DNA from: Vitellaria paradoxa
Taxonomy: Eukaryota; Streptophyta; Magnoliopsida; Ericales; Sapotaceae
Reading direction: 5' to 3'
Assembly (NCBI GenBank): GCA_019916065.1
Contig: CM034240.1
Coordinates: 18,585,894 to 18,649,893 of the forward strand
DNA: 64,000 nucleotides
How positions within the stretch are numbered: the first letter of the stretch is position 1; every line of letters begins with the position of its first letter. The notes below the pieces were generated by a model. That model was given only the letters and a program-made list of their open reading frames with translations. It did not search any database and was not told where the DNA came from. The position numbers and the translations under genes were made by a program. Of the stretch, positions 33,315 to 45,097 are shown in pieces.

Positions 33315-36149
33315 TATCACGCCCTAGATCTTGTGACTTGAGGGTGAGTGAACAACATATATATTATGCACTAAGTAATCAACCCCCTAATCAGAGTAAC
33401 ATAACAACCTTGGAGCGACAATCACACTAGATAATAACATAACATAATCTAGACCAAGTCTTAGCTATTGCTAGACTATAATACTCTAATATATCCTATA
33501 ACCACAATACACAAACATATGTCTTATGGCATTTACAACCCAATCGAATAAATATTAAATTAAAGTAATTTTACAATCCCAATATAATTTTAACTTAAGA
33601 AAGTGGAAATGCAATGTCCGCAATAGCTTATATACTTTTAACCCCACTATATGCCCACCTAGTCCTTATGATCTGTTTCTGCAATAATGATCTGTAGGGA
33701 CGTGAGCACTGATTTACTTGTACTCACGAAGTATCATAAAAATATATTAATATATAAAACAAAAGCATACAATATGATTACAAGTAAAATCAACATCTTC
33801 AACTTAATCATAAGTAATCAAAAATAGTTAGATTCAATATAATCAAATAAGTAAAAGACATCTCTCTATACTGCTATATTTCAACCATCATTACAAGTTT
33901 CAACGTTCAATCCATTTATTATCTTTCTTAGCATTATCATTAATGTTTAACCATCACATTTTCATTTCCATTTAAATCTACGGGTAGGTATATTATAAAT
34001 CGTCATTAAGGGTTACAATTAGCCATAATACATGTTATCGTATAGGGTCACAATTAGCCACAGGGCCACGACTAGCCACAATACACGTTGTTGCTATCAG
34101 CCACAATTAACCATAATATATGTCATATTGTAGACTACTAATCTACTAGCTTGAACACCAATCCTTGCGTAAGTTTTGGGTTTTTCAACTCTAGGGTAAT
34201 CTCTGTACCTTTCTATTTTTTGTTACCCTCCATCCTCGTGTGATGACATCAATTACATTATTTCTTTATCTATTTCCATTATCATTTTCAATTATTTTAT
34301 CCATAACATATTATCATAATCCACAATCAATACATGTTGTCTCATTATTTCCTTTCACTTTTATTATCCGTTTAACAATAACTCAACGTATTCAAAATCT
34401 AATTCGTATCATTTTTATCATAATTAAGTATTCTTATCATCATTAAATAATCAATATTTAATATAAAAAACTATTCATATTCCAGTAATCATAGTCAATC
34501 AATAGTAATGAAATCGTTTATAAAGTAACGAATACTAAATTATATATCTCTTCAATAATTCAATATCTTTCATCTTTTGTCGTAAATATCTCCCATCCAA
34601 ACATTTCTACCACTAATATCCTATATGCATAATTATGTTCATATCACTATCTCATTCAACTATGTAACAGCTAACATCATCATCTCATTCAACTAAGTAA
34701 CAAATACTATCATCATGAGAACCCATACAAAAATCTTAATTTGATTCAACATGTTATTACTTGAATAATATTTTCTCATCTCATTAACATATTTTCAACC
34801 TTTTTAACTCAAACATAGCATAATTTGTATTTACAAGTTTATTACAACTAAAAAAAAAAAAAAAAAACTAAATATAAAGCATATATCAAGGACATGATAT
34901 CAAGGATTTAGAAATACGTCAAAATAAACCTAAACTATTATTCTGGGCCACCTGGGGCGCCCCGTAAAGGATCCAAGCGTTTGCATGGAGGGCTGAGGTG
35001 CCCCTTTGGACTACTGGGGCGCCTAGCAAGTTCAAGTTTTTACTAATTTTCTTATGCTTTATCCCAAAAACTCATTCTATAACGAAGTCTTTATACTTAT
35101 AAACCATACTTAAGTAGATTAGCAAGCTTACAACCTTGTGTGTTCAATAAAAAGACAACTTAAACAAGAAAATTGCAAGTTTCAACTTTCTTGAAAATTG
35201 GGCACCCTCACCAATCAACTAAGGTCGGATGAGACACCCGGGCACTTGCATAGGGACCCTAGGCGCCCCCTATACCAAAAGCCATACCTTGTTTTGGTCC
35301 AAGCTCTACTTCATGGTTTTGGGTTCTAAACTTTGCCAAATATATCCAACTTTTAGTTCAAAACTTTGTTTCTAGGTGTTCTTTAGGTCCCAAAAGACTC
35401 CAATGATTCAATCAAAACAAGATTTAGTTTTCCCAATCTTTTAAAATAAAAATCTTGGTTTAAACCTATACATACACATATATACATATATCACTCTACT
35501 TGAATCCTTCATCACAGCTTCCAAAATCCTAAATAAGATTCATAGCAATATTTACTAGTTCATTACATCTCATGCATGCTAACAAGAGGTTAGAAATCCC
35601 TATCTCAAGCTTGAACAAAGTGGAACAAAATGGTAGTAAACTCTTGATTTTTGGCTTCCAACTTTGGGTTGATCAATCTCCTCACTCTTTGATCCAAACA
35701 ACAAACAAATCACATAGAAGTGTTCACTGAGTGATTAATTCCAATCTTGCAAGATTTGGAAGTCTTGGTGATGGATTTGTGTAGGAGATGTATAGGTGTA
35801 TATATGTATATGTATAGGTTGTAACCAAAACTTGTATTGCGATGAAATGAATGGATTAAAACTAGTTTTGATTCACTTTCTAATGTCTTTTAAACCCTAA
35901 ACAACTTAAGGAAATAAGGTTTTGGGTTATACATTTGATCTGGTGGAGTTTGAGACCCAAATACACAAGCTAGAGATGAACCAAAACAGAGCACCATTCT
36001 GGGTATCAGTGGGGCGCCCGGGGTCCCTATGGGGGTGCCCGAGGTGCTTTGGCTGAGCTTGAAAGATGAGCGGAGCGCCCGGGGTTCCCCAGAAACCTAA
36101 AACTTTGAATTTTTTAGGTATTCGGGTTATAAAAATCAAGGGCATGACA
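33315..36149 (+). mobile_element. Long non-coding repeat family member with GGCGCC-rich cassette
   Basis: It begins TATCACGCCCTAGATC and ends AAGGGCATGACA, imperfect inverted ends like those of 20096-22939, with nearly the same length (2835 vs 2844 bp). It carries the 'GGACGTGAGCACTG' landmark near 33700. Its cassette region (34945-36090) is GC-rich and repeats GGGGCGCC/GGCGCCC motifs (34950, 35017, 35258, 36012, 36075), unlike the surrounding DNA. No TSD was found. It lies directly next to the 36152 duplicated segment. Confidence 0.65.
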
Positions 36150-36151
36150 CT

Positions 36152-38060
36152 ATATTCATCCCGAAAGGTATTGATATTGGATACCAAAAAAAAAAAAAAA
36201 AAGGTACATAAAGTTCTAGAAGTGTCCATTTTTTTATATATTTTTGTAAACTTAAATTGAGGTAAATTACGTTTATCTCTCCTTAATATTTGAATAATTA
36301 CATTTACATTCTTTAACATTTAAAACTATACTTACCTACTTTATTTTAAATATTGTTAACGTTGATTTCCTCTAGTTAAATTAACCATTAAAACTTAACA
36401 AAAAAAGTCAAAACAACTACGATTTTAAATAATTTTCTATTGTATCCCTCCCTTTCAAACATCTTTGTCACAAAATTCTCAAAGTTTTTTGTTTTTACAT
36501 TATTTACTTATTTTTGGAGATTTTTGTAAACAAAACTGACAAAAATATGAGAAAGGAGCGGTAAAATTAAAAAAGTAAAATTTTATATTATTTTGACTTT
36601 TTTGGTTAAGTTTGAAAAGTTGTTTTAATAGAAAGGTGTTAATATTAACAATATTTCAAAATAAATGAAGTAAGTCAAATTTTAAATGTTAAGGGGTGTA
36701 AATGTAATTACTCCAATATTGAGGGGGAGGTAAGTGTAATTTTTCCTAAATTTTGTTTTTATGTATTTTAGTTTATCTTAAATTTTATTTATAACTTTTG
36801 TATTTATTATTTTTTTCTATATATAACTATGAAAAATGTTACTCTTACCCTCTTGATCAATTGGTGAGAAAATATGACAAAGATTTCGTTTGGCAACAAA
36901 AAGTTGGTAGCTCAGCTACTAATTACTAGTTTTATGACTTTTTTTTTTTTATAAATGATTACATTTATCCTCTTATATTTTAACTTTCTTTTAAAATTTA
37001 AAGGTAAAAATATCAAATTAATAAAAAGTTAAAAAGTCAACTACTAAAAAATTGTCAGTTGAAACAAAAGAAAAAAAACAAAAAACAAAACAAGACAAAA
37101 CTAGATTTTTTTTTCTCCTACCAAACGCAACCTCAATGTTGAGGTTCAAATAATGAAACTCGTAGAGTTGGTGAAGTACTATAATATTACTATAGCAAGA
37201 CAAGTCAAGTCAATTATCAACCTTAAAATAACATGCTAGCAGCATTAAATTTTGGGTAGGCGGTGTTTGGCAGTATGCCTAAGAATGTAAATAAGAGTCC
37301 GTCAGGCCAAAATGCAATCAAGTAAAAATAATTACAACTTCCAGTTCAGTGCCAGACTAACAACTGACTTAAAAATACTCTCTAGCTGTAATAAAATGTG
37401 TATGTATATATATATATATATGCATATATATATTAATTCCAAATTTCCAATTTCCAATCCGCTAATGGCTAAGCATCAGTTGAGAGAGAATATTTCACCA
37501 AACCGATGATGTTTCCGTCGGTGGAATAATTTGGTGGTTTCAATCATATACTTCTATTGCTAAATTGCAGCTGTTCCGCTAGTGCTGCCAAACTAAAATG
37601 TTTAGTTGATGCTTTTAATCAAGTCAATTAAGTTGTCCTACATATTCGAGGAAAGTTCTCTCTCTTCTTATTTTATTTATTTATTTATTTATTTTTTTTT
37701 GGGAGCGTTCTTGTACCTTTTCAGTTGTAGTACTAACACATATTCAAATTCCCTGTTGTAATTGATATTTAAAAAATTAGATAACAAATCTCTCACGATT
37801 TCGCTTCAATTTTCTCCCCAAACTTGAGAAATAAATTACGTAAAGTAAAATTATAAAGTTGAACATAAAATATATTAATGTATATAGTAGTTGGGGTTTC
37901 TATGGGGTTGATTTCACATGCCTATGACTCATAATTAAAGCTTCATTTGACTAAAAAAAAAAATTATTTTTTAATTATTTTCATTTATTATGATTTTTCA
38001 TTAAAATTTGATTTTTGTCTTTTATGACTAAAAAAAAACTCTCTCTATCTCTCTCTTCAT
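36152..38060 (+). repeat. Direct segmental duplication, copy 1
   Basis: Matches 46543-50430: ATTGATATTGGATACCAAAA, GATCAATTGGTGAGAAAATA, CAACCTCAATGTTG, TAATATTACTATAGCAAGAC, TAACATGCTAGCAGCATTAA, GTTTGGCAGTATGCC, CAGCTGTTCCGCTAGTGCTG. It is shorter than copy 2 because copy 2 has two AT-rich insertions. No coding function is recognised. The best conserved part (37120-37640) may be a former gene flank. Confidence 0.85.
36885..37125. mobile_element. MITE within duplication copy 1
   Basis: Starts TTTCGTTTGGCAAC and ends CTACCAAACGCAAC; inside are CCTCTTATATTTTAACTTTC and TTTAAAGGTAAAAAT. The equivalent in copy 2 (47930 joined to 49300-49550) has been split by a larger insertion. Confidence 0.65.
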
Positions 38061-38689
38061 AAATTACTCCGTGTTTTAGTTTAGAAAAACCATGCATTCT
38101 CAATAATGCGTAGTTTATCCCTCTTTGCAATCCCTTTTATCCACTTCCCCATGTTTTTGGTTGGTTGTAAATTGAATAACAACGAGAATAGAAATAGGAA
38201 CAAAACAAAAACATAAATGGAAAGAAAATATGAACGGAAACAGAATTAGTTAATTAAGGAAATTCAACATTTGGTACGTTAAAATATTAGAATACAAAAT
38301 TTCTTTTACTGGCATTTGTTAGACATAAAGATGTTTGAGAATGAAGGGAAATTGTTAATTGAAAGACTAAAGTACGGTAACAAGATATTTAAATAATGAA
38401 TGTAATTTTATCAATTTATATTTTAGAAATTGTTCCACCCAATTCGTGTTTCATAAATTGGGAAAGAAATACGTTCTAACTTTAAAAAAAAAAAAAAAAA
38501 AAAAAACGTTCTAATTTCACTAACAACTTTGTTTCTAATTTTATAAATAAGTTTAGTTAGGAGTTAAATTGATATTTTATCTTTATCGTATACCCATGAA
38601 GGTAAAAAAACTCGATAGTTATGCATTTCTCCCATTAATTTTTGATATATATCTACATATACGGTGAAAGCAACATATTCAACCAACAA
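38061..38689. other. AT-rich spacer, no feature recognised
   Basis: A CTCTCTATCTCTCTC tract at 38040-38055 and a poly(A) run at 38485-38507. No gene. Confidence 0.45.
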
Positions 38690-40690
38690 TTGTATATATC
38701 ATATAATAAAATAAGACGGTATTTAAAAATATCTCACTTACAAACTAAGATCCAACATTAAGAATTATTTTTTTTCTATTAATGAATGAGATTATTTTTT
38801 ATTTTTAACTTCTGACTCAAATTTTATTTAGTAAACCTCATTGCCATTTATTTCACAAAACGGCATGGGCATTCTAAATTTTACCATATTTCAAGAATGG
38901 AAATCATATGCAAATCAAAATTGTCAATTTAAATTTCTTCTAATTATGGTTTTTAGGAAGTTGAATATTCCAAATTAAAATAGTATAATTTATATTTTAT
39001 TTTACGGTGCTTCTCAAAAATTAATTTGAGAGAGATAGATTAAAATACATATAACTGTTAGAGCCCAAAGTTTTAGAAAAAAATTAAAACCTGTCTATTA
39101 TCATAGTTTTTTCGATATAGGGTGCGTTTGGTACACAAAAATTTGGTGAAAATCTCTTAAAAACTTCTGAAAATCTCTATTATTTTTACACGTTCTTACC
39201 TTCTTAAAGTTCAAAAAAGGTTCAGTACCTTTAAAAAAAAAAGTCAATAATTAGAATTGGGTAAATCAAATAGGAAAATTTTTTTGGCCATTCTCACCAT
39301 GGACCCCAAAGCTACCGAATGAAACCTACTTTGACTTTTTTTTTTGGAGTCACAGAAACCGTTTCGACAGATTGTAGAAACCGTTTCGACAGATTTGTGT
39401 GGCCAACTTTCATCCAAATGGTCTCTACAATCCGTTTGGATGAATTGTAGTGCAAAGAAGTTATGATTGCCCAAAATTTTGAATCCGTTCAAACGGAAAT
39501 CTAATTTGTCAGAATAGAAATCTTACTGTTCATTTCCAAAAAACTCGATTTGAGATGTTGTGCGCATCAAAATGCAAATATTTTCCGAAACCAAATTTTA
39601 TCTTATTTCGGGTGCCATTGGTGCACCAAATTTTGGTGAAAACCTCTAAAAATATCTAAAAATTTATGAAAACTCTATACATTTTTACACATTCTTACAT
39701 TTTCAAAATTTAAAAAAAGTTCAATATCTTTCAAAAAAAGTCGATAACTAGAATTCAGTTAATCAAATAACAAAAAAAATTTTCGCGCATTCTCGCCATA
39801 GACTCCCAAGCTACCGAATGACACGCACTTTGACTATTTTTTATGGAGTCATAGAAACTATTCTAATGAATTGTAGAAACCATTTCGATGGATTCGCACA
39901 GCCAACTTCCATCCAAACGGATTGTAGAAACCGTTTTGACGGATTGCAGTGCAAAGAAATCATGACTGATACAAAATTTTGAATTCGTTCAAATGGAAAT
40001 CCAATCCATTAGAACATGAATCTTACCATTCATCTCCAAAAAATGCGGTTTGAGATGTGTACACCAAACGTAAAAAGTTACCCCAAACCACATTTTATCT
40101 CATTTTTATCACTCCAAACACTCCCTTAAACTTTTTTTTCCAAAGTTTCAATTATATAGGAAACTTAATAATAATTTTGTTCAGAATAGGTAGAAATGGG
40201 TTATTTTTAGTCTATACAATAAAACATGATAGTTTTTTAAAATGTCCCTCTCACAAACTAAGATCTAACGGTTAAGAATTATTTATTCTTTCATTTAATG
40301 ATTGAGATTATTTTTATATTTTTAACTTCTGACTCAATTCTTAATTTAGTAGATCCTACTAGTATCTATCTTACAAAACGATTTGGGCATTTTAAATGTC
40401 ACCATATTTCAAAGGTGAGGATCATATCCAAATAAAACTACTAACTTAAATTTCACCCAGCTCTGGTTTCTAAGAAGTTAAACCTTTAAAATTAAATTAC
40501 CATAATTTGTGTTTTCTTTATGGTGCTTATCAAAAATTAACTAGAGAAAGAGAGATCAAAACACATATAGTAGCCATTAAAGCCTAAAGTTTTGGAAAAA
40601 AATTAAAACCTATGGATTATCATAATTTTTTTGATTTGAACTTTTTATCCGAAGTTTCAACTATACAAGAAACTTGATATTAATTTTGTT
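38690..40690 (+). repeat. Nested tandem repeat: X-Y1-Y2-X'
   Basis: Y1 (about 39119-39606) and Y2 (about 39607-40110) are adjacent direct copies: GGTGCGTTTGGTACAC / GGTGCCATTGGTGCAC, CCGAATGAAACCTACTTTGA / CCGAATGACACGCACTTTGA, AAACCGTTTCGACAGATT variants. They are bracketed by X (about 38735-39118) and X' (about 40250-40636), which share CACAAACTAAGATC, TTTTTAACTTCTGACTCAA and ATTTCAAGAATGG-like blocks. No coding frame. Confidence 0.75.
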
Positions 40691-42309
40691 CAGAGTGCCG
40701 TAAGTATGAATTATTGGTAGTATATATACATATAGCGATAAATATGACATGATGAAGCTACAATATGTTTATGACGTGTTAGATTCAACACATAGTTAAA
40801 AATATATACATACATACTGGAAGAATTGTGATGCAAATCGAATTGCATTATGATATTTGAAAATAAAGGTTTGAGTAAGAATTGGCTAATTCCTGCTTTG
40901 TTTGTCAAATTTAGTTAGGGTTTTATTTTTGACATTTTTATTTTTTGAGATGGATTTGTTTTTGGCAAATATTAGAAGGTGAATCCTACTATTTTAGGCA
41001 CTAAGTAATTAACAAATCGATCGAACAAAAATTCCCACTGGGCAAACTGGTCTTGTAGTCCCATTATTAATATACGTTAGTGCAAGCCGTATATATACTT
41101 TGTAGGTTTCTAGTCTATTGGTTATGTTATACCATTCTATCCAGGTTTCAGGGCTTTCGACCTACTCTTTTAGTACCCTTAATAACCCTAATATCCAACA
41201 ATCAATATCAACTCGTATTTCTTTAACAACAGCACTCCATACACAAGATTCTCTTAAATCTGGTTTCTTATGTTCAACATTTATTTTATACGTATTATGA
41301 AATATAATATTCCCTGGGCCTATGTTTCATGTTGCCTATACATGCTTGTTTTTAAAACAAGTAAACAATTCACATACAAACTCTAAGTACACACATTTAA
41401 AGAGTATACAATTAATCAATTTGAGAATTCAAATAACCTTAATAAGTCATAACATTAGTTTAGAATAATTTATGCCATTTTAGAAAAAAGTGTTTCAAAA
41501 ATCTAGAGTTTTTAAGAAAAACAGTGGAGCTCGCAGCTTGGATGCAAGCAGCTCGAGGCTTCAGGTCATTAACAGAACACCTTGCAGCCTAGGCACAGGC
41601 AGCCAAGACTGCGGGCCTCTCACAGAATAGCTCGCAGTTTGGGCGTAGGCAGCCCAAAACTTCAAGTACTCAGATTTTAATGCTTAGAAAAATTTTAGAA
41701 TGCCTTGCAACTTGCCCGCAGGGAGTGTGAGGCTTCGGGCTTTCATTTTTCCAGAAATTTTATAAAATTTAAAATGTAAACAAAATTTCTTTTAACACCA
41801 AACTTATAAATCTTCCATATCAAAACATTTATAAAAATTTTCTTAACCAAAAACAAAACATGGATATTTTATTTACTCATTTATTGAATTATAAAACTAA
41901 ATATATAGCAAATCAAAGCATGTATCACATACACATCCTCAAACATGTCCGAAGCTTAGGTTTTAAACATACTAACTTTTGATTTGCAACACCTCAGATT
42001 TAAATCTTAGAATTGCATATAATATATTAAAAAAGAACATGGCTCATATTTCTAACTCATGTACATATTCAAAACAAACAAAATTTTGCAACAAATTAAG
42101 AAAAATAACATATATGCCATCCCACCTACTTCACTACACATGTAAACGATCGGTGTGTAAAAGAGTTACTACCAACTCAAGTCAGTTCTTCCTATAAACT
42201 CTCCGGCGAACCCCCTGAGCCACACATGGATTTGACACGAACACGCTACATCAAAGGTTACAAGAGATCCCCATCCTCCTTATACGGTCTTGCAAGAATT
42301 TCACGAAGG

Positions 42310-42310
<1 letters not shown>

Positions 42311-42384
<74 letters not shown>
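42311..42384 (+). repeat. (CT)n microsatellite
   Basis: About 70 bases of TCTCTC with one interruption (TCCTC near 42361). A reading frame through it is an artefact. Confidence 0.95.
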
Positions 42385-42529
42385 ACGTCAAATTGTTGGG
42401 GGAAAAATTTAGATACTTAATGGGGAGTGTTTTAAATACACAATAAGTATTCACATTTACCCGTAAAGAAACACGCACGTACCTTTCATAATTTTCCCCC
42501 TTAAAATTTACCCCAAGCTTCTCAAGGAA

Positions 42530-42801
42530 GGATTCTAGGGGGCTGCAGTGAAGAAATCACTGCAGGGGCTGCAGTAGAAAATCAAAGGCTGAGATTTGAT
42601 TGTTATTAATCGAATGGTTCTAATTTAATTTAATTAAAATTATTTTCAAAATAAAAATAAAAAGTTCAAAAATCTGATTGGAACACAATTAATGCAGAAT
42701 ATAAAAAGTCGCATGTTATTAAAGTGAAAATGAATCTCAGCCCTTCATTTCTTCACTGTAGCTCCTGCAGTGGATTTCTTTATTGCAGCCCCCTAGAACC
42801 C
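42530..42801. mobile_element. Mutator-type MITE with about 65-bp TIRs and 9-bp TSD
   Basis: The left arm GGATTCTAGGGGGCTGCAGT... and the right arm ...GCAGCCCCCTAGAACCC are inverted repeats extending about 65 bases with few mismatches, to GGCTGAGATT / AATCTCAGCC. CTCAAGGAA occurs directly on both sides (42521-42529 and 42802-42810). A 9-bp target duplication and long TIRs are typical of Mutator-like elements. It is inserted in the LTR-type fragment. Confidence 0.88.
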
Positions 42802-42975
42802 CTCAAGGAAGCTATGTTTTGAATTCTAGTCTGCCAACTTTTGGCCTCCCTCACACTTCAATAACTCTTGCTACAATTTCAACTAATAGGATCATACTTC
42901 TCTACCAACCAATCAAAACATATGCGTTTCACCCAATAAAAAAAGCACATAGCCCTATACATATATATATACATA

Positions 42976-43694
42976 TGTATATTTATATTTATACATATCA
43001 CAACATATAAATACAACTCATCACATACTTATATACATTCTAACATTAAATATATATACATGCATGAAATTTAAATAGCATGTCATACTAAAATATATTA
43101 AATAAAAATATAAATTTAAGTTAAATAAAAATATGAATAAATAAATAATAAAATAATATAATTTTATTTGTCATATTTACTTTTTGCGAAAATTTTCAAA
43201 CGACTAGTTTGCTAATATTGCGTAAAAACCTATTATTTTCTTAATGGAATGAGAGAGAAGATTTAGTTCTTTCACTTTTTTAATTTTATTTTCCCATCAT
43301 TTTCTTTTAAGAATTATCACTCCTAAAATAGCATTGTTGATCTGTCTCTCAAAACATTACTATCTGAAGGTTCAAACCTGGTATATTGTTTTAAGAAAGG
43401 TAATATTTATTTATATTTATTTTTCATTGGTAACAGTTATCCATTTAAACCTTAGCTAGAAAGTTGGTTATAGAATGTTTGGCGTCTGCATATTGCATTT
43501 GATTCTACTCAATTGTGTTCACACACAGCATGCAAGGTTCATGACGAACTAGTAAATGAAGTACGTCCAAGTGCACAACTCAATTAATTTTAATATTTAT
43601 AGCGAAAATATTTAATTTTATAAATTTTGTTTTAATTTATTTTTATATGCTTAAGTTTGAGTGAATATAATTTATTATTTTTTTGCATTATATG
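42976..43694. other. AT-rich spacer, no gene recognised
   Basis: TATATACAT-type microsatellite at 42957-43010 and AAATAAAAATAT repeats at 43090-43160. Nothing coding. Confidence 0.45.
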
Positions 43695-43900
43695 TGGCCC
43701 AGCCATAATTTGGAATTGTATAAATTTATAAAAATTTGAAAAAATTTATAAAATTTTTATCTCGTAATTTGTGTTATGAGAGAAAAAATTTTAATTTTGT
43801 AAAGATTGATTAAATTTTGTAAAGATTTATAAAATTTAAAGCGTTTTGTTGTGTTTTATTTTATTTTTATTATTATTATTTTTTTTTGGGACATCAAACG
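43695..43900. mobile_element. MITE, reverse copy of the intron-1 family
   Basis: The reverse complement of TTTGTAAAGATTTATAAAATTT and ATCAAACGCAC matches 26143-26290 and 13403-13585. It ends just before the proline-rich gene. Confidence 0.5.
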
Positions 43901-44024
43901 CACTTTGTTAATAATTAATATAATATTCAATCCAAATGCATTACAGAGGACACGCACACGCACATATATATAACACCCTCGCCACCGATGAGACAAAAAG
44001 CATACATACACACCCTTGCCACCG

Positions 44025-44447
44025 ATGAGTTTGCCTACCCCACTAACACTGCCGTCGCCTCCACCGGCCATGCCGGATTTGCCTCCCCCACTAACACTGC
44101 CGTCGCCTCCACTGGCCATGCCGAATTTGCCTCCCCCACTAACACTGCCGTCGCCTCCACTGGCCATGCCGAATTTGCCTCCCCTGCTGCCTCTACCGCC
44201 GCCTCCACCACCGGCCATGCCGAATTGGCCTCCCCGGCTGCCTCTACCGCCGCCAGCACTGTTAGAAGTAACCAGCAATGAATCACCCTCCGTCTGGAAG
44301 ACGTTGTCAATAGTGTTGGCATTAGTGACAATCCTCGTAATCATCATCCTGCTGCTAGTAAAATTTTCCAAGCAGAAGCTTGAAATTTCGAAGCCTATTG
44401 AAATTGAACTTAAGGTGCCACCCATCCCAAAGGCTTCGCAGAAGTAG
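44025..44447 (+). CDS. Proline-rich protein with one transmembrane helix (function unknown)
   Basis: 140 residues from ATG 44025 (MSLPTPLTLPSPPPAMPDLP). Residues 1-80 are proline-rich and built of a 16-residue unit, PPPLTLPSPPLAMPNL, repeated about four times and becoming irregular. A helix follows, WKTLSIVLALVTILVIIILL, flanked by basic residues (KFSKQK), then a short tail. A TAG at 44445-44447 ends the frame, but the same frame continues open to 44612 (next entry), so the TAG is probably secondary. A TATA-like run lies at 43962-43972. The +2 frame and the minus strand (glycine-rich) are also open because the 48-base repeat is a multiple of three; I prefer this frame because only it yields a hydrophobic helix and a cysteine/histidine tail. 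I do not recognise the family. Confidence 0.55.
   Translation: MSLPTPLTLPSPPPAMPDLPPPLTLPSPPLAMPNLPPPLTLPSPPLAMPNLPPLLPLPPPPPPAMPNWPPRLPLPPPALLEVTSNESPSVWKTLSIVLALVTILVIIILLLVKFSKQKLEISKPIEIELKVPPIPKASQK
44032..44215 (+). repeat. 48-bp coding tandem repeat
   Basis: Units starting CCACTAACACTGCCGTCG at about 44039, 44087 and 44135, with a degenerate fourth, encode the 16-residue proline-rich unit. Confidence 0.9.
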
Positions 44448-44612
44448 CCGCCGGAGGAGATGCCACCAGAGAAGATGCCGCAGGAGCCGATGCCCAGAGT
44501 CAATCCACACTGTGGACGTCTTGGGTGTGGATACCACGGCCACTACCCTTACTCATTCTGTGTTTACCATTCTGCTACCTATGAATATATATATATATAT
44601 ATATATTTATAA
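44448..44612 (+). pseudogene. In-frame continuation of the proline-rich gene after TAG
   Basis: 54 further codons in the same frame: PPEEMPPEKMPQEPMPRV then NPHCGRLGCGYHGHYPYSFC, ending in a TATATA-encoded YIYI tail and TAA at 44610-44612. The compositionally distinctive Cys/His/Tyr block is unlikely in random sequence, so the gene probably once encoded about 194 residues. The last repeat-encoded residues suggest that microsatellite growth has altered the end. Confidence 0.5.
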
Positions 44613-45097
44613 CTTGTACTTTCCTTTGGGTTACTGTAATATGTCCGTTGAATTACGAATTAATATATGTGTGTGTTTGTGTGTCTCAAATTCTGGTGCG
44701 TTGCGTTTGGCTTCTACAGATTGATTCCTTCTCGTTGTTTGTTTTTATCTGAGTGCGTGTTTATTTCGTCCGAGCAACATTCTGGCGGGAAAAAAATAAA
44801 AAACAAAAAAAAAAAATATTTAGCTCCCGTTTGGTAATGGGTGAAAGTTTTCATTTTAAGAGATTGGCCTTTTAGCTCACAATACTGTCTTAGGTCATAT
44901 TTTACCATAATCGAAACAATTAACTTTAGAAAAATTTAATTAGCAGAAATAATTTAATTAAAGTGAAATTAACTTAATAAAATTACCAAGTTATTACATA
45001 AATATTGTTCAAATAAATATGAGAAGAGAAATAATTTTATCATCAAATGTAATGCAATTTTCAGGCAACACCTGACCAGGAAAGATAATGTAATATT

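Larger units (their letters stand above)
41035..42975 (+). repeat. 5'-truncated member of the long repeat (LTR-type) family
   Basis: It aligns from the GGCAAACTGGTCTTGTAGTC block, corresponding to 20897 in the 20096 element, through GTATATATACTTTGTAGG, CCCACCTACTTCACTAC and CGATCGGTGTGTAAA. Its own cassette (41525-41750) repeats GCTCGCAG/GCAGCTCGAGGCTTCAGG/GCCTCTCACAG units. It also contains a CT microsatellite and a MULE-type MITE. The 5' third and the right end are missing. Confidence 0.65.

Noticed and set aside
34240..34446. Hydrophobic short open frame
   Set aside because: AT-rich composition inside a non-coding repeat; the hydrophobic residues follow from T-rich codons.
42226..42420. 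Open frame with a long Ser-Leu run
   Set aside because: Translation of the (CT)n microsatellite.
43988..44281. Plus-strand 97-residue frame rich in Ala/Thr (another frame of the same repeat)
   Set aside because: Open only because of the repeat; it stops right after it and has no recognisable continuation.
43856..44503. Minus-strand 215-residue glycine-rich open frame
   Set aside because: It is the complement of the proline-rich repeat; a 48-bp repeat with no stops keeps several frames open. It has no signal peptide or helix, while the plus frame does.
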